This document shows, in pieces, positions 7,976 through 16,175 of a stretch of 64,000 bases of DNA. The position numbers and the translations under genes are program-made. The first letter of the stretch is position 1. The number at the start of each line of letters is the position of its first letter. The notes under the pieces are model-generated. The model made no database searches, was not told where the DNA came from, and was given only the letters and a program-made list of their open reading frames with translations. The stretch is from Streptomyces sp. NBC_00569. GTDB taxonomy: Bacteria; Actinomycetota; Actinomycetes; Streptomycetales; Streptomycetaceae. The stretch is taken from NCBI RefSeq assembly GCF_036345255.1, contig NZ_CP107783.1, positions 1,302,001 to 1,366,000 on the forward strand. Direction: 5' to 3'.

Positions 7976-9573
7976 GAGGCCGGCCGCCACTTCTCGACGT
8001 TCCACCAGGGGCCGGAGGCGAGCCCGTGGTCGTGCGGCTCGACCTGGGTGGTGAGGTCGCCGAACCGGTTGCCGACGACGTAGAGGTGGTCGATGTGGGT
8101 GAGGAAGGTGTAGCCGGGGTTCTTCACGAGTTCGCGCTGCACGGTGTCGTAGGCGGCCTTGCGCCGGTCGCGGTCGTCGGTCCTGCGGGCCGCGTCGAGC
8201 GCCTTGTCGACACGCGCGTTGTCGTACCGGGCCATGTTGTTGAAGCCGTCGCCAGCGAGGGAGGACTTGAGGAGCGTGTACTGGTCGAAGTCGGGGTCGG
8301 CCGGGGAGCCGCCGCCCGCGAGGACCGCGTCCTTGGGCATGCGCGGCTCGATGACCTCCCAGGTGCCGGACTCCACCTTGATCTGGATGCCGAGCTTCTT
8401 GGCGTCGGAGGCGTAGGCGAGGGCGTGGTCCTGGCGGAGCTTGTCGCCGGTCAGGTACCAGAGCGGGAACGAGGCGCGGACACCGTTCCTGGTCCGGATC
8501 CCGTCCTTGCCGGTCTTCCATCCCGCGGCGTCGAGGATCTTCCCGGCCTTCGCGAGGTCGTGGGTGCGCTCGGTGCCCTCGGTGAACCAGGGGCTGTCGG
8601 TCGGGACCGGGCCGTACGCCTCCTTGCCCGCGCCCTGGAGGATCGAGTCGACCATGGCCTTGCGGTCGACGCCGATGTCGAGCGCGCGCCTGACGGCGGT
8701 GTCTCCAGCGACCTTGTTGCCGGTGGGCAGGGTCACGACGCGGTAGTCGAAGGTGCGGGCGGCGTACGTCTTCTTGTCGCCGTCGCTCTTGAACGTCGCG
8801 GCGAGGTCGGGCGGCAGGACGGCGCCGTCGAGGTCTCCGGAGCGCAGCCGGGTGGCGCGCACGTCGTCGTCCTTGACGATGGCCATGGTGAAGTTCCTGA
8901 CCTTCGGCTCGCCGCCCCAGTAGCGGGGGTTGGCCTCGAAGGTGAGCTTCTCACCCTTGGACCACTTCACGAGCGTGTACGGCCCCGTGCCGACCGGCTT
9001 CGTGGTGAAGTCGCCGGTGTTGACGTCCTGCTTGCCCGCTATGTGCTCGGGCGCGATGGGCAGGACGGTGCGCTCGGCGAACGGGGCGTAGGCGTACTTG
9101 AGGCGGAAGACGACGGTGTCGTCACCCTTCGCCTCGACCCTGTCGACGGCGTCGAGCTCCGTCTTGGATGCGTTGTTGGTCTTCTTGTCGAGGATCGTCT
9201 CGTAGGTGAAGACGACGTCCTTCGCCGAGAAGGGCTTCCCGTCGCTGAACCGCACGCCGTCGCGCAGCTTGTACGTGTACGTGCGGCCGTCGGCGCTCAC
9301 CTTCGGCAGCGCGGCGGCGAGCGCGGGCTTCAGCTCCATGTCCGCGTCGTGGGTGAGCAGCCCGTCGAAGATCTTGGAGTTGCCGTCCTTGCCGTAGCCC
9401 AGGAGCGGGCTGAGCGTGTCCGGTTCGTAGGCGATGCCCACGACCGCGCTCGACCCCGCCCGCCCCTTGCCGCCACCGCTCGAGCCGCCGGGCGCCGAAC
9501 AGGCCGCGGCGGTCACCGACAATGCGGCGACCGCCGCCACCGCTGTCGCGCCTCGTGCCGGCCTGACCACCAT
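7972..9573 (-). CDS. nikA: Nickel/peptide ABC transporter substrate-binding lipoprotein NikA
   Basis: A 533-aa family-5 solute-binding protein. The signal peptide ends in a lipobox (TAAAC, Cys25), so it should be a membrane-anchored lipoprotein. The mature part has the SBP_bac_5 pattern: AYEPDTLSPLLGYG, then DGLLTHD, then RTYTYKLRDGVRFSDGKPFSAKDVVFTYE. The ATG at 9573 has an AGGGG ribosome site at proper spacing; the in-frame GTG at 9579 does not. It is the first gene of the operon, 25 bp downstream of the Nur-like palindrome, and captures the ligand for NikBCDE. Oligopeptides cannot be excluded as ligands by the protein alone. Confidence 0.77.
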   Translation of the reverse strand: MVVRPARGATAVAAVAALSVTAAACSAPGGSSGGGKGRAGSSAVVGIAYEPDTLSPLLGYGKDGNSKIFDGLLTHDADMELKPALAAALPKVSADGRTYTYKLRDGVRFSDGKPFSAKDVVFTYETILDKKTNNASKTELDAVDRVEAKGDDTVVFRLKYAYAPFAERTVLPIAPEHIAGKQDVNTGDFTTKPVGTGPYTLVKWSKGEKLTFEANPRYWGGEPKVRNFTMAIVKDDDVRATRLRSGDLDGAVLPPDLAATFKSDGDKKTYAARTFDYRVVTLPTGNKVAGDTAVRRALDIGVDRKAMVDSILQGAGKEAYGPVPTDSPWFTEGTERTHDLAKAGKILDAAGWKTGKDGIRTRNGVRASFPLWYLTGDKLRQDHALAYASDAKKLGIQIKVESGTWEVIEPRMPKDAVLAGGGSPADPDFDQYTLLKSSLAGDGFNNMARYDNARVDKALDAARRTDDRDRRKAAYDTVQRELVKNPGYTFLTHIDHLYVVGNRFGDLTTQVEPHDHGLASGPWWNVEKWRPAS

Positions 9574-9598
9574 GCCCACCCCTATTGAAGATCAACTC

Positions 9599-9621
9599 TT
9601 ATTGCGAACGAGTCGCAATAA
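9599..9621 (-). promoter_or_regulatory. Nur-box-like palindrome in the nikA promoter
   Basis: The arms TTATTGCGA and TCGCAATAA are perfect reverse complements around a 5-base spacer (ACGAG). The core TTGC-N9-GCAA matches the spacing of the nickel-responsive Nur (Fur-family) operator known in Streptomyces (TTGCaa-N5-ttGCAA). A TTGACG -35 element on the minus strand (9630-9635) places the palindrome over the -10/+1 region, as expected for a repressor site. The match is seen directly; Nur binding is inferred. Confidence 0.75.
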
Positions 9622-9666
9622 TGCCATCTCGTCAAGGGAAGGTAAAACCCGCCGTCGGGCCCGGTG

Positions 9667-10758
9667 TCAGGGCGCCCGGAGGTCGACCAGCTCGGCCAGC
9701 TCCTCCCGGTGCCTGCCCGCGGAACCCAGGGCGATCGAGTCGGCCTTGGCCCGCTTGAGATAGAGGTGGACGGGGTGCTCCCAGGTCATGCCGATGCCGC
9801 CGTGCAGCTGGAGCGCCTCCTCCGCCGCGTGGACGGCCGCGGGTCCGGCGTACGCCTGGGCGACGGCCACCGCGACATCGGCGTCGTCGCTCCCGGCGGC
9901 GAGGGTGTCCGCCGCGCTGCGGGCCGCGGCGCGGACGCCGACGACCTCCAGCCACACCTGGGCGAGCCGGTGCTTGAGCGCCTGGAACGAGCCGACGGGC
10001 CGGTTGAACTGGTGGCGCTCGCGCGTGTAGCGGACCGTTTCGGTCAAGCACCATTCGGCGAGGCCGAGTTGCTCGGACGCGAGAAGTCCCGCTCCGGCCC
10101 GCAGCGCGCGGCGGACGGCCGGAACGGCGTTGTCGGTCAGCACACGCGCGCGTGCGCCGGCGAAGGTCACCGTGGCGACGGGCCGGGTGGGATCGAGGGA
10201 CGTCCGCGCCTCGACGGTGACGCCGTCACCGGTGACGTCGACCGCGTACAGACCGCTGCTCGTCGGCACGAGGAGCACATCGGCCGCCGCCGCGTCGGCG
10301 ACGCCGGTGACCCGCCCCTCCAGCCGGCCACCCTCCTCGCGTACCCCGCCGAAGGCCTGACCGGGCGCGGCCGACAGGGGCACGGCGAGCGTGCCCACCG
10401 TGCGGCCCGACGCGAGCGCGCCGAGCAGCGCGGAGGCCTCGTCGCCCGCGCAGTCGAGGAGCGCCTCGGTCGCGACGACAGCGCTGGTGAGATAGGGAAC
10501 GGGGGCGACAGAACGCCCCAACTCCTCAAGGACCACGGCTGCTTCACGGTGTGTCGCGCCCTGGCCGCCGAGTTCCTCGGGGATCAGCAGGCCCGCGAGC
10601 CCCATCCCCTCGGCGAGCGACTTCCACAGCGCACGGTCGTGCGGCTCGTCCGTCTCGACCCGGGCGAGCACCGACGCGGCGTCGCAGTGGGCGGCGAGGA
10701 GGCCGCGCACGGCGGACCGCAGCGCCTCTTCCTCCTCCGTGTACAGCAGATCGCTCAT
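9667..10758 (-). CDS. Acyl-CoA dehydrogenase, smaller partner subunit
   Basis: A 363-aa flavoprotein of the acyl-CoA dehydrogenase superfamily. The N-terminal helical domain (TEEEEALRSAVRGLLAAH) leads to a C-terminal helical domain with RHQFNRPVGSFQALKHRLAQ and ALQLHGGIGMTWEHPVHLYLKRAK, typical of the class. The middle domain is compact. It is translationally coupled (ATGA overlap) to a second, larger dehydrogenase. In actinobacteria such adjacent pairs often form heteromeric enzymes acting on unusual acyl-CoAs such as sterol side chains or branched chains. Substrate unknown. Confidence 0.82.
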   Translation of the reverse strand: MSDLLYTEEEEALRSAVRGLLAAHCDAASVLARVETDEPHDRALWKSLAEGMGLAGLLIPEELGGQGATHREAAVVLEELGRSVAPVPYLTSAVVATEALLDCAGDEASALLGALASGRTVGTLAVPLSAAPGQAFGGVREEGGRLEGRVTGVADAAAADVLLVPTSSGLYAVDVTGDGVTVEARTSLDPTRPVATVTFAGARARVLTDNAVPAVRRALRAGAGLLASEQLGLAEWCLTETVRYTRERHQFNRPVGSFQALKHRLAQVWLEVVGVRAAARSAADTLAAGSDDADVAVAVAQAYAGPAAVHAAEEALQLHGGIGMTWEHPVHLYLKRAKADSIALGSAGRHREELAELVDLRAP

Positions 10759-11942
10759 CGCGCGAGGTCCTTCCAGGCGACGTCCTTGTCGGTGCGCGGC
10801 TCGGACGGCAGCCCGAGGACGCGTTCGGCGACGATGTTGAGCAGGACCTCGCTCGTCCCGCCCTCGATGCTGTTGCCCTTGGCGCGCAGATAGCGGTATC
10901 CGGCGTCACGGGCCAGGAAGTCCACGACGGCCGGCCGGCGCATGGTCCAGTCGCCGTACAACAGGCCCTCTTCGCCGAGGAGTTCGATCTCCAGGCCGCT
11001 GATCTCCTGGTTGAGCCGGGCGAAACCGAGCTTCATGCCGGAGCCCTCGGGGCCCGGCTGACCCGCGACCAGTTGCTGGCGCAGGCGCTCGCCGGTGAGA
11101 CGGGCGACCTCGGCCTCGACCCACAGCTTCAGGAGCCGCTGGTGCAGATCGTGGGTGCGCAGCTCGGGGCGCTCGCGCCATGTCTTCGCGACCGCGGAGA
11201 TCATGCCGCCCTCGCGCGGGATGCGGGAGCCGCCGATCGACACACGCTCGTTCATCAGCGTGGTCTGCGCGACCTTCCAGCCGTCGCCGATCTCGCCGAG
11301 CCGGTGCGCGTCCGGGATGCGGACGTCGGTGAGGAACACCTCGTTGAACTCGGCCTCGCCGGTGATCTGGCGCAGCGGCCGCACCTCGACACCGGGGTCG
11401 GTCATGTCACAGATGAAGTACGTGATGCCACGGTGCTTGGGCACGTCCGGATCGGTGCGGGCGATGAGGATGGCCCAGCGGGCGGTGTGGGCGCCGGACG
11501 TCCACACCTTCTGGCCGTTGATCACCCAGTCGCCGGTGGCCTCGTCGCGCACGGCGCGGGTGCCGAGCGCCGCGAGGTCGGAGCCCGCGCCGGGCTCGCT
11601 GAACAGCTGGCACCACACCTCCTCCCCGATCCACAGCGGGCGCAGGAAGCGCTGTTTCTGCTCGTCGGTCCCGAAGCCGAGCACCGTCGGGGCGGCCATG
11701 CCGAGGCCGATGCCGATGCGGCGCGGATCGTTGTCCGGGGCGTCCGCCGCGGCCAGTTCGGCGTCCACGACGGCCTGGAGCGAGCGCGGCAGACCGAGCC
11801 CGCCGAGGCCCTGCGGGTAGTGCACCCACGAAAGACCGGCGTCGAAGCGGGCCTTCAGGAAGTCGGTACGGTCCGTGGTCGCGGGCGGATACGCGGCCAG
11901 CAACTCCTGGGTGCGGCGGCGCAGTTCGGCGGCGTCGGTCAT
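10755..11942 (-). CDS. Acyl-CoA dehydrogenase, larger partner subunit
   Basis: A 395-aa acyl-CoA dehydrogenase. The middle beta domain carries QLFSEPGAGSDLAALGTRAVRD and DWVINGQKVWTSGAHTARWAILIARTD, the FAD/substrate-binding signature of the family. The C-terminus has GNSIEGGTSEVLLNIVAERVLGLP. It is the middle gene of a three-gene coupled unit: its ATG overlaps the stop of the quinone oxidoreductase gene upstream, and its stop overlaps the start of the smaller dehydrogenase. It probably forms the alpha half of a two-subunit enzyme introducing an alpha-beta double bond into acyl-CoA. Confidence 0.84.
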   Translation of the reverse strand: MTDAAELRRRTQELLAAYPPATTDRTDFLKARFDAGLSWVHYPQGLGGLGLPRSLQAVVDAELAAADAPDNDPRRIGIGLGMAAPTVLGFGTDEQKQRFLRPLWIGEEVWCQLFSEPGAGSDLAALGTRAVRDEATGDWVINGQKVWTSGAHTARWAILIARTDPDVPKHRGITYFICDMTDPGVEVRPLRQITGEAEFNEVFLTDVRIPDAHRLGEIGDGWKVAQTTLMNERVSIGGSRIPREGGMISAVAKTWRERPELRTHDLHQRLLKLWVEAEVARLTGERLRQQLVAGQPGPEGSGMKLGFARLNQEISGLEIELLGEEGLLYGDWTMRRPAVVDFLARDAGYRYLRAKGNSIEGGTSEVLLNIVAERVLGLPSEPRTDKDVAWKDLAR

Positions 11943-12913
11943 GCGACCGCCCCCTCGTGCCCGGGCACCACGGCGACGCGGCCGGTGGTGACGCCGTCGG
12001 CGACGCGCTGCACGGCGGCCGCCGCGCCGGCCAGCGGCACGCGCTCACTGATCAGCGGCTTGATCGCGCCGCGCGCCGCGAGCTCGGTGAGCTGCTCGTG
12101 GCAGTGGGCGACCAGCTTCGGGTCCTTGGTGTTGTACAGGCCCCAGTGCAGGCCGAGGATCGCGTAGTTCTTCACCAGGGCGTGGTTGAGGGCCGGGCTG
12201 GGGATCGTGCCGCTCGCGAATCCGACGACGACGATCCGCCCCTCGAAGGCGACGACCTTCGTGGACTGCGTGTACGCCTCACCGCCGACCGGGTCGTAGA
12301 TGACGTCGGCGCCCCGGCCGCCGGTGGCCTCCTTCACGGCGGCGATGACGTCCTGCGCGCGGCGGTCGACGACGACGTCGCAGCCCAGGTCGCGGGCCAC
12401 CTTCACCTTCTCCTCGCCCCCGACGACGCCGATGACGGTGGCGCCGGCGGCCTTGCCGAGCTGCACCGCGGCACTGCCGACGCCGCCGGCCGCCGCGTGC
12501 ACGAGGAGCGTCTCGCCCGCCTGGAGGTGCGCCCTGCGGTGCAGGCCGAACCAGCCGGTCTGGTAGCCGATGTGCAGGGCCGCGGCCTCGGCGTCGTCGA
12601 GCGCGTCGGGCGCGGGCAGCAGGGCGGCGGCGTCCGCCACGGCGTACTCGGCGAAGCCGCCGTGCGGCAGCGCCGGGTTGGCCAGGACGCGCCGGCCGTC
12701 CTCCGTCTCGCCGCAGATCTCCACGCCGGGCGTGAACGGCATGGGCGGCCGCACCTGGTACTGGCCCCGGCACATCAGTGCGTCCGGGAAGTTGATGTTC
12801 GCCGCGCGCACCCTGAGCAGGACCTGCCCGTCCCCGGGGACGGGCCGCTCGACGTCGGCGAGCTCCATCACCTCGCTCGGCTCGCCGTTCCGGTGCACTT
12901 GCCATGCCTGCAT
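11939..12913 (-). CDS. NADPH:quinone oxidoreductase family protein (zinc-less MDR)
   Basis: A 324-aa medium-chain reductase. The GroES-like N-terminal half contains MPFTPGVEICGETEDGRRV, and the Rossmann half carries HAAAGGVGSAAVQLGKAAGATVIGVVGG. The structural-zinc cysteine cluster of alcohol dehydrogenases is absent, so this is the quinone oxidoreductase/crotonyl-CoA-reductase-like branch. It leads the operon with both acyl-CoA dehydrogenases, suggesting it reduces an enoyl intermediate or recycles a redox carrier. A good GGAGG ribosome site precedes the ATG. Confidence 0.8.
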   Translation of the reverse strand: MQAWQVHRNGEPSEVMELADVERPVPGDGQVLLRVRAANINFPDALMCRGQYQVRPPMPFTPGVEICGETEDGRRVLANPALPHGGFAEYAVADAAALLPAPDALDDAEAAALHIGYQTGWFGLHRRAHLQAGETLLVHAAAGGVGSAAVQLGKAAGATVIGVVGGEEKVKVARDLGCDVVVDRRAQDVIAAVKEATGGRGADVIYDPVGGEAYTQSTKVVAFEGRIVVVGFASGTIPSPALNHALVKNYAILGLHWGLYNTKDPKLVAHCHEQLTELAARGAIKPLISERVPLAGAAAAVQRVADGVTTGRVAVVPGHEGAVA

Positions 12914-12960
12914 GCGGGGCCTCCACGGGACTGCTTCGTCTTACCGGGCTCGCTCGCATA

Positions 12961-12976
12961 CTAAGCGGTCGCTTGG
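12961..12976. promoter_or_regulatory. TetR-type palindrome in the divergent beta-oxidation promoter
   Basis: CTAAGCGGTCGCTTGG is a 16-bp near-palindrome with core AAGCG-N2-CGCTT and one mismatch outside the centre. It lies between the quinone oxidoreductase operon (minus) and the SDR gene (plus), where it could control both. Operators of this shape are bound by TetR-family regulators of acyl-CoA metabolism in actinobacteria. No tetR gene is present in the window. Confidence 0.5.
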
Positions 12977-13071
12977 ATATCTGGGAACAGGCCGGGGCCC
13001 TTTTTCGCGCCTGCTGCCGCCGGCCTGCCGCAGGCATGGAGCTTTCGGCGTCCACGCGGTATCGATACGGC

Positions 13072-13992
13072 ATGACCGACTCGACCGGCCCCGCCCGCGC
13101 GACGACACCGCGGGGGCTGCCCGCCCCTCCCCCGGTCGGCACGACAGCGCTCCCTCCGGGAACGTACCGGGGAAGCCTGGTCCTGGTCACGGGTGGCGGG
13201 ACGGGTCTCGGAAAGGCCGTCGCCGCCGAGTTCGCGCGGCTCGGCGCCGATGTGTTGATCGTGAGCCGCCGGGCCGCGCACCTGGAGCCCGCACTGGAGG
13301 AACTGTCGGGGGTGAGCCGCGACGGCGCCACGGTGACAGCCGCGGTCTGCGACATCAGGGACCCGGACCGCATCTCCGAGGTCTTCGACACGGCGGAGGC
13401 GGCGCACGGGCGCACCCCCGACGTACTCGTCAACAACGCGGCCGCCAACTTCCCCGTACCCGCCGAGGACATGAGCCCGAACGCGTGGCGCACCGTCGTC
13501 GACATCACCCTCAACGGCACCTTCTACATGACCCGCGAGTTCGGCCGCAGACACCTCGCGGCGGGCACGCCGGGCTCCGTGATCGCCGTAGGCGCCTCCT
13601 ACGCATGGACGGGCGGCCCCGGCTTTGCCCACAGCGCGGCGGCCAAGGCGGGCGTGAAGAATCTGGTGGAGACGCTGGCCGTGGAGTGGAGCCCGTACGG
13701 GATCCAGGTCAACGGCCTCGTGCCGGGGCTCATGCCGCACGAGGACATGACGGGGGACATCCGCGAGGGCCTCGGACGGGGCGACGCCGACCACGGTGCC
13801 CGGCAGCCCGCCCTGCGTGTCGGCGCGCCCCGCGAGCTGGGCTGGGCCGCCACCTTCCTCGCCTCCCCCTACGCCCGCTTCATCAGCGGCCACACGCTCG
13901 TCGTGGACGGGGCGAACTGGCAACGGCGAGGACTGGTGAGCCCGCCTGTGGTGACCGTGCGGGAGCAGCTGGGGAGGGGGCCGTTCCAGTAA
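13072..13992 (+). CDS. SDR oxidoreductase, 2,4-dienoyl-CoA reductase-like
   Basis: A 306-aa short-chain dehydrogenase. The cofactor loop is GGGTGLG (residues 41-47), with VNNAAANFPVPAEDM further on. The classical Tyr-x3-Lys is not present: the segment reads HSAAAKAGV, with Ser at the Tyr position (188) and Lys192 kept. That pattern is typical of 2,4-dienoyl-CoA reductases, which use a different Tyr, and fits the acyl-CoA context. The protein would remove 4,5-double bonds during oxidation of unsaturated fatty acids. The start is uncertain: ATG 13072 is chosen, but an in-frame ATG at 13036 is possible and neither has a strong ribosome site. It is divergent from the acyl-CoA dehydrogenase operon. 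Confidence 0.75.
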   Translation: MTDSTGPARATTPRGLPAPPPVGTTALPPGTYRGSLVLVTGGGTGLGKAVAAEFARLGADVLIVSRRAAHLEPALEELSGVSRDGATVTAAVCDIRDPDRISEVFDTAEAAHGRTPDVLVNNAAANFPVPAEDMSPNAWRTVVDITLNGTFYMTREFGRRHLAAGTPGSVIAVGASYAWTGGPGFAHSAAAKAGVKNLVETLAVEWSPYGIQVNGLVPGLMPHEDMTGDIREGLGRGDADHGARQPALRVGAPRELGWAATFLASPYARFISGHTLVVDGANWQRRGLVSPPVVTVREQLGRGPFQ

Positions 13993-14010
13993 GGACCGTT
14001 CCAGTAAGGG
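13981..14010. repeat. 15-bp tandem repeat at the SDR stop codon
   Basis: CCGTTCCAGTAAGGA and CCGTTCCAGTAAGGG are adjacent, and a third partial unit (CCGTTGTAGG) follows. The first copy contains the SDR stop codon, so slippage here only alters the 3' end. Confidence 0.5.
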
Positions 14011-14069
14011 CCGTTGTAGGCGGTTCCTCGCGAAAGGGGAAATCGGCCGGTGGCTCACCAATTCGCGTT

Positions 14070-14084
14070 GCGGGCGAAGCCCGC
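14070..14084 (+). terminator. Hairpin 3' of the SDR gene
   Basis: GCGGGC-GAA-GCCCGC forms a perfect 6-bp stem with a 3-base loop, and an overlapping alternative stem (GCGGGC-C-GCCCGC) follows at once. It lies 78 bp after the SDR stop and 60 bp before the nitronate monooxygenase start, so it probably separates the two transcripts. No T-tract is seen. Confidence 0.4.
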
Positions 14085-14144
14085 GGGCCGCCCGCCGCAT
14101 TGCCGCTTGGTCGGGTTCACTGATTTCGCTAACGTAAGTCCGTT

Positions 14145-15128
14145 TTGCATACGAGATTCACCGAAATGTTCGGTATCAGTTACCCGGTGATGGCGGCTCC
14201 CATGAGCCTGCACAGCGGCGGGACACTGGCCGCCGCGGTGTCCGCCGCCGGCGGGCTCGGCTCCTTCGGGGGTACGCATCCCTGGAAGGGACCTGACTGG
14301 GTCCGCGCGCAGATCGCGACCATTCGCGCCACGACGGACCGACCGTTCGGGGTCGGCTTCATCACTCCGTTCCTCCCCTTCACCGAGCCGCATTTCGACG
14401 CCGCGCTGGAGGAGCGACCAGAGATCGTCGCGCTGTCGTTCGCCAACCCCCAGCCGTGGCTTGCTCGCGCCAAGGACGCGGGAGCCCGGGTGATGTGCCA
14501 GGTCCAGACCTACGATGACGCGGAGACGGCCGTCGCCGCGGGCACCGATGTCCTCGTGGCGCAGGGCACCGAGGCCGGTGGCCACACCGGGACGATGGGC
14601 CTGCTGCCGTTCCTGGCCGGGATCGTGAGGCGGTTTCCCGATGTACCGGTACTGGCCGCAGGGGGAATTGCCGACGGCCGAACACTCGCGGCGGTCCTCA
14701 CCGCCGGTGCGGACGGCGCCTGGCTGGGCACGGCGTTTCTCGCCACGCCCGAGGCGGTCGAGGTACACGACGTCCACAAGCGCCTGATCGTCGAGAGCGA
14801 TGACACAGACACCGTATGGACGCGGGCCTACGACATCGCGTCGGGGCTGCCCTGGCCGGCGACCATCGGCGCACGCGTCCGCCGCAACCGGTTCACCGAT
14901 GAGTGGTCAGGACGTGAGGCAACGCTGCGGGACCGCAAAGAGGAGGTCGCGCCCGCGGAAGACCTCAACCCCTTCGAGGCCTCGCCCGATCCCGACACGA
15001 GCGAGATCCTCTACGGGCAGTCGGCGACCTTCGTCGACGCCGTCCGCCCCGCTGCGGACGTGGTCCGGACGATCAGTGACCAGGCCGAGGCGATCCTGGC
15101 CTCGCGGCCTCGATCCCTGCTGCGCTGA
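14145..15128 (+). CDS. Nitronate monooxygenase family FMN protein
   Basis: A 327-aa 2-nitropropane dioxygenase/NMO-type TIM barrel. Visible motifs are YPVMAAPMS (N-terminal FMN strand), AQGTEAGGHTG (phosphate/nitronate site with the class His) and LAAGGIADGRTLAAVLTAGADGAWLGTAFL (FMN phosphate loop). It would oxidise alkyl nitronates, although many relatives act on other acyl or quinone substrates. The TTG at 14145 is preferred because the family N-terminus begins about seven residues before the GISYP strand; ATG 14166 would truncate it. It is an isolated gene, convergent with the aldo/keto reductase. Confidence 0.8.
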   Translation: MHTRFTEMFGISYPVMAAPMSLHSGGTLAAAVSAAGGLGSFGGTHPWKGPDWVRAQIATIRATTDRPFGVGFITPFLPFTEPHFDAALEERPEIVALSFANPQPWLARAKDAGARVMCQVQTYDDAETAVAAGTDVLVAQGTEAGGHTGTMGLLPFLAGIVRRFPDVPVLAAGGIADGRTLAAVLTAGADGAWLGTAFLATPEAVEVHDVHKRLIVESDDTDTVWTRAYDIASGLPWPATIGARVRRNRFTDEWSGREATLRDRKEEVAPAEDLNPFEASPDPDTSEILYGQSATFVDAVRPAADVVRTISDQAEAILASRPRSLLR

Positions 15129-15285
15129 CTGAGAACGGCGATGACGCCGGTCAGCAGTGCGGCGCGCAGGATCGTTCGGCGCTGGGCTGAAGTGCGGTCC
15201 TGCCGACTCGCGGCGGGGCCCTTCGCGCGGGAATCCGACGGCGGGAGGGGGAAACGGCCGGCCGCTCGCCCCTTCGGGGATGCGG

Positions 15286-16137
15286 TCAGGCTTCCAGGCG
15301 GCGCTTGGCGAGCCAGGTGACGATCTCGGGGTCGTGGTGGTCGAAGAACAGCGAGCTTCCGGTGTCGAGGGTGGCGATCTGGGCCACCTGCTCGTCGGTG
15401 AGCTGGAAGTCGAAGACGTCGATGTTCTCGGCCATGCGCTCGGCACGCACCGACTTGGGGATGGCGACCACGCCGCGCTGGGCCAGCCAGCGCAGCACGA
15501 CCTGCGCGACCGACTTGCCGTACTCCTTGCCGATCTCGGCCAGGAGCGGGTGGGAGAACAGGTCGTTCCTGCCTTCGGCGAAGCCGCCCCAGGACTGGAT
15601 CTGCACGCCGTGCTCACGCATCAGGGCCTGGTAGTCGGCGCGTTGGAAGAAGGGGTGGGTCTCGATCTGGTTGACCGCTGGGGTGATCTCGTTGTTGACG
15701 ATCAGGTCGAGCAGCCGGTCGGGGTAGAAGTTGGCGACACCGATGGCCTTGGCCAGGCCCTCGCCGTTGAGCGCCTCCATGGCGCGCCACTGTCCGTAGA
15801 CATCGCCGAAAGGCTGGTGCATCAGATACAGGTCGAGGTAGTCCAGGCCCAGCTTGTTCAGGGACGTCTCGAAGGCACGGCGGGCGTTGTCCCCGGCCGG
15901 GGCGTCCTGGACCCAGAGCTTGGTGGTGACGAACAGGTCCCCGCGGGCGATGCCGCTGGAACTGATGGCGTGGCCCACGGCTTCTTCGTTGCCGTAGGCC
16001 GCCGCGGTGTCCAGCAGGCGGTAGCCGGCGGCCAGCGCGTCGGACACGGCGCGCTCGGTGTCCTCGGCCGGTATCTGGTAGACGCCGAATCCGATGAGCG
16101 GCATCTCGACACCGTTGCTCAAGGTCACGTACTGCAT
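15286..16137 (-). CDS. Aldo/keto reductase (AKR5-like)
   Basis: A 283-aa AKR barrel. The catalytic tetrad is visible as Asp/Tyr in [15 protein letters not shown], Lys in VTTKLWV and His in YLMHQPFGD; the NADPH-binding end reads [17 protein letters not shown]. Its length and motifs fit 2,5-diketo-gluconate-reductase-like enzymes, which reduce aldehydes and ketones with NADPH. It is the last gene of a three-gene redox operon with a zinc alcohol dehydrogenase and a second AKR. A ribosome site (GGAACCTCC region) precedes the ATG. Confidence 0.85.
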   Translation of the reverse strand: MQYVTLSNGVEMPLIGFGVYQIPAEDTERAVSDALAAGYRLLDTAAAYGNEEAVGHAISSSGIARGDLFVTTKLWVQDAPAGDNARRAFETSLNKLGLDYLDLYLMHQPFGDVYGQWRAMEALNGEGLAKAIGVANFYPDRLLDLIVNNEITPAVNQIETHPFFQRADYQALMREHGVQIQSWGGFAEGRNDLFSHPLLAEIGKEYGKSVAQVVLRWLAQRGVVAIPKSVRAERMAENIDVFDFQLTDEQVAQIATLDTGSSLFFDHHDPEIVTWLAKRRLEA

Positions 16138-16175
16138 GGGGGGAGGTTCCTTTGCTGAAGGTGGAGTGAACGGTG

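Noticed and set aside
5144..8083. Long plus-strand open frame opposite the nik operon
   Set aside because: It mirrors coding strand genes with clear motifs; its translation is low-complexity Arg/Gly/Val-rich, typical of antisense frames in high-GC DNA.
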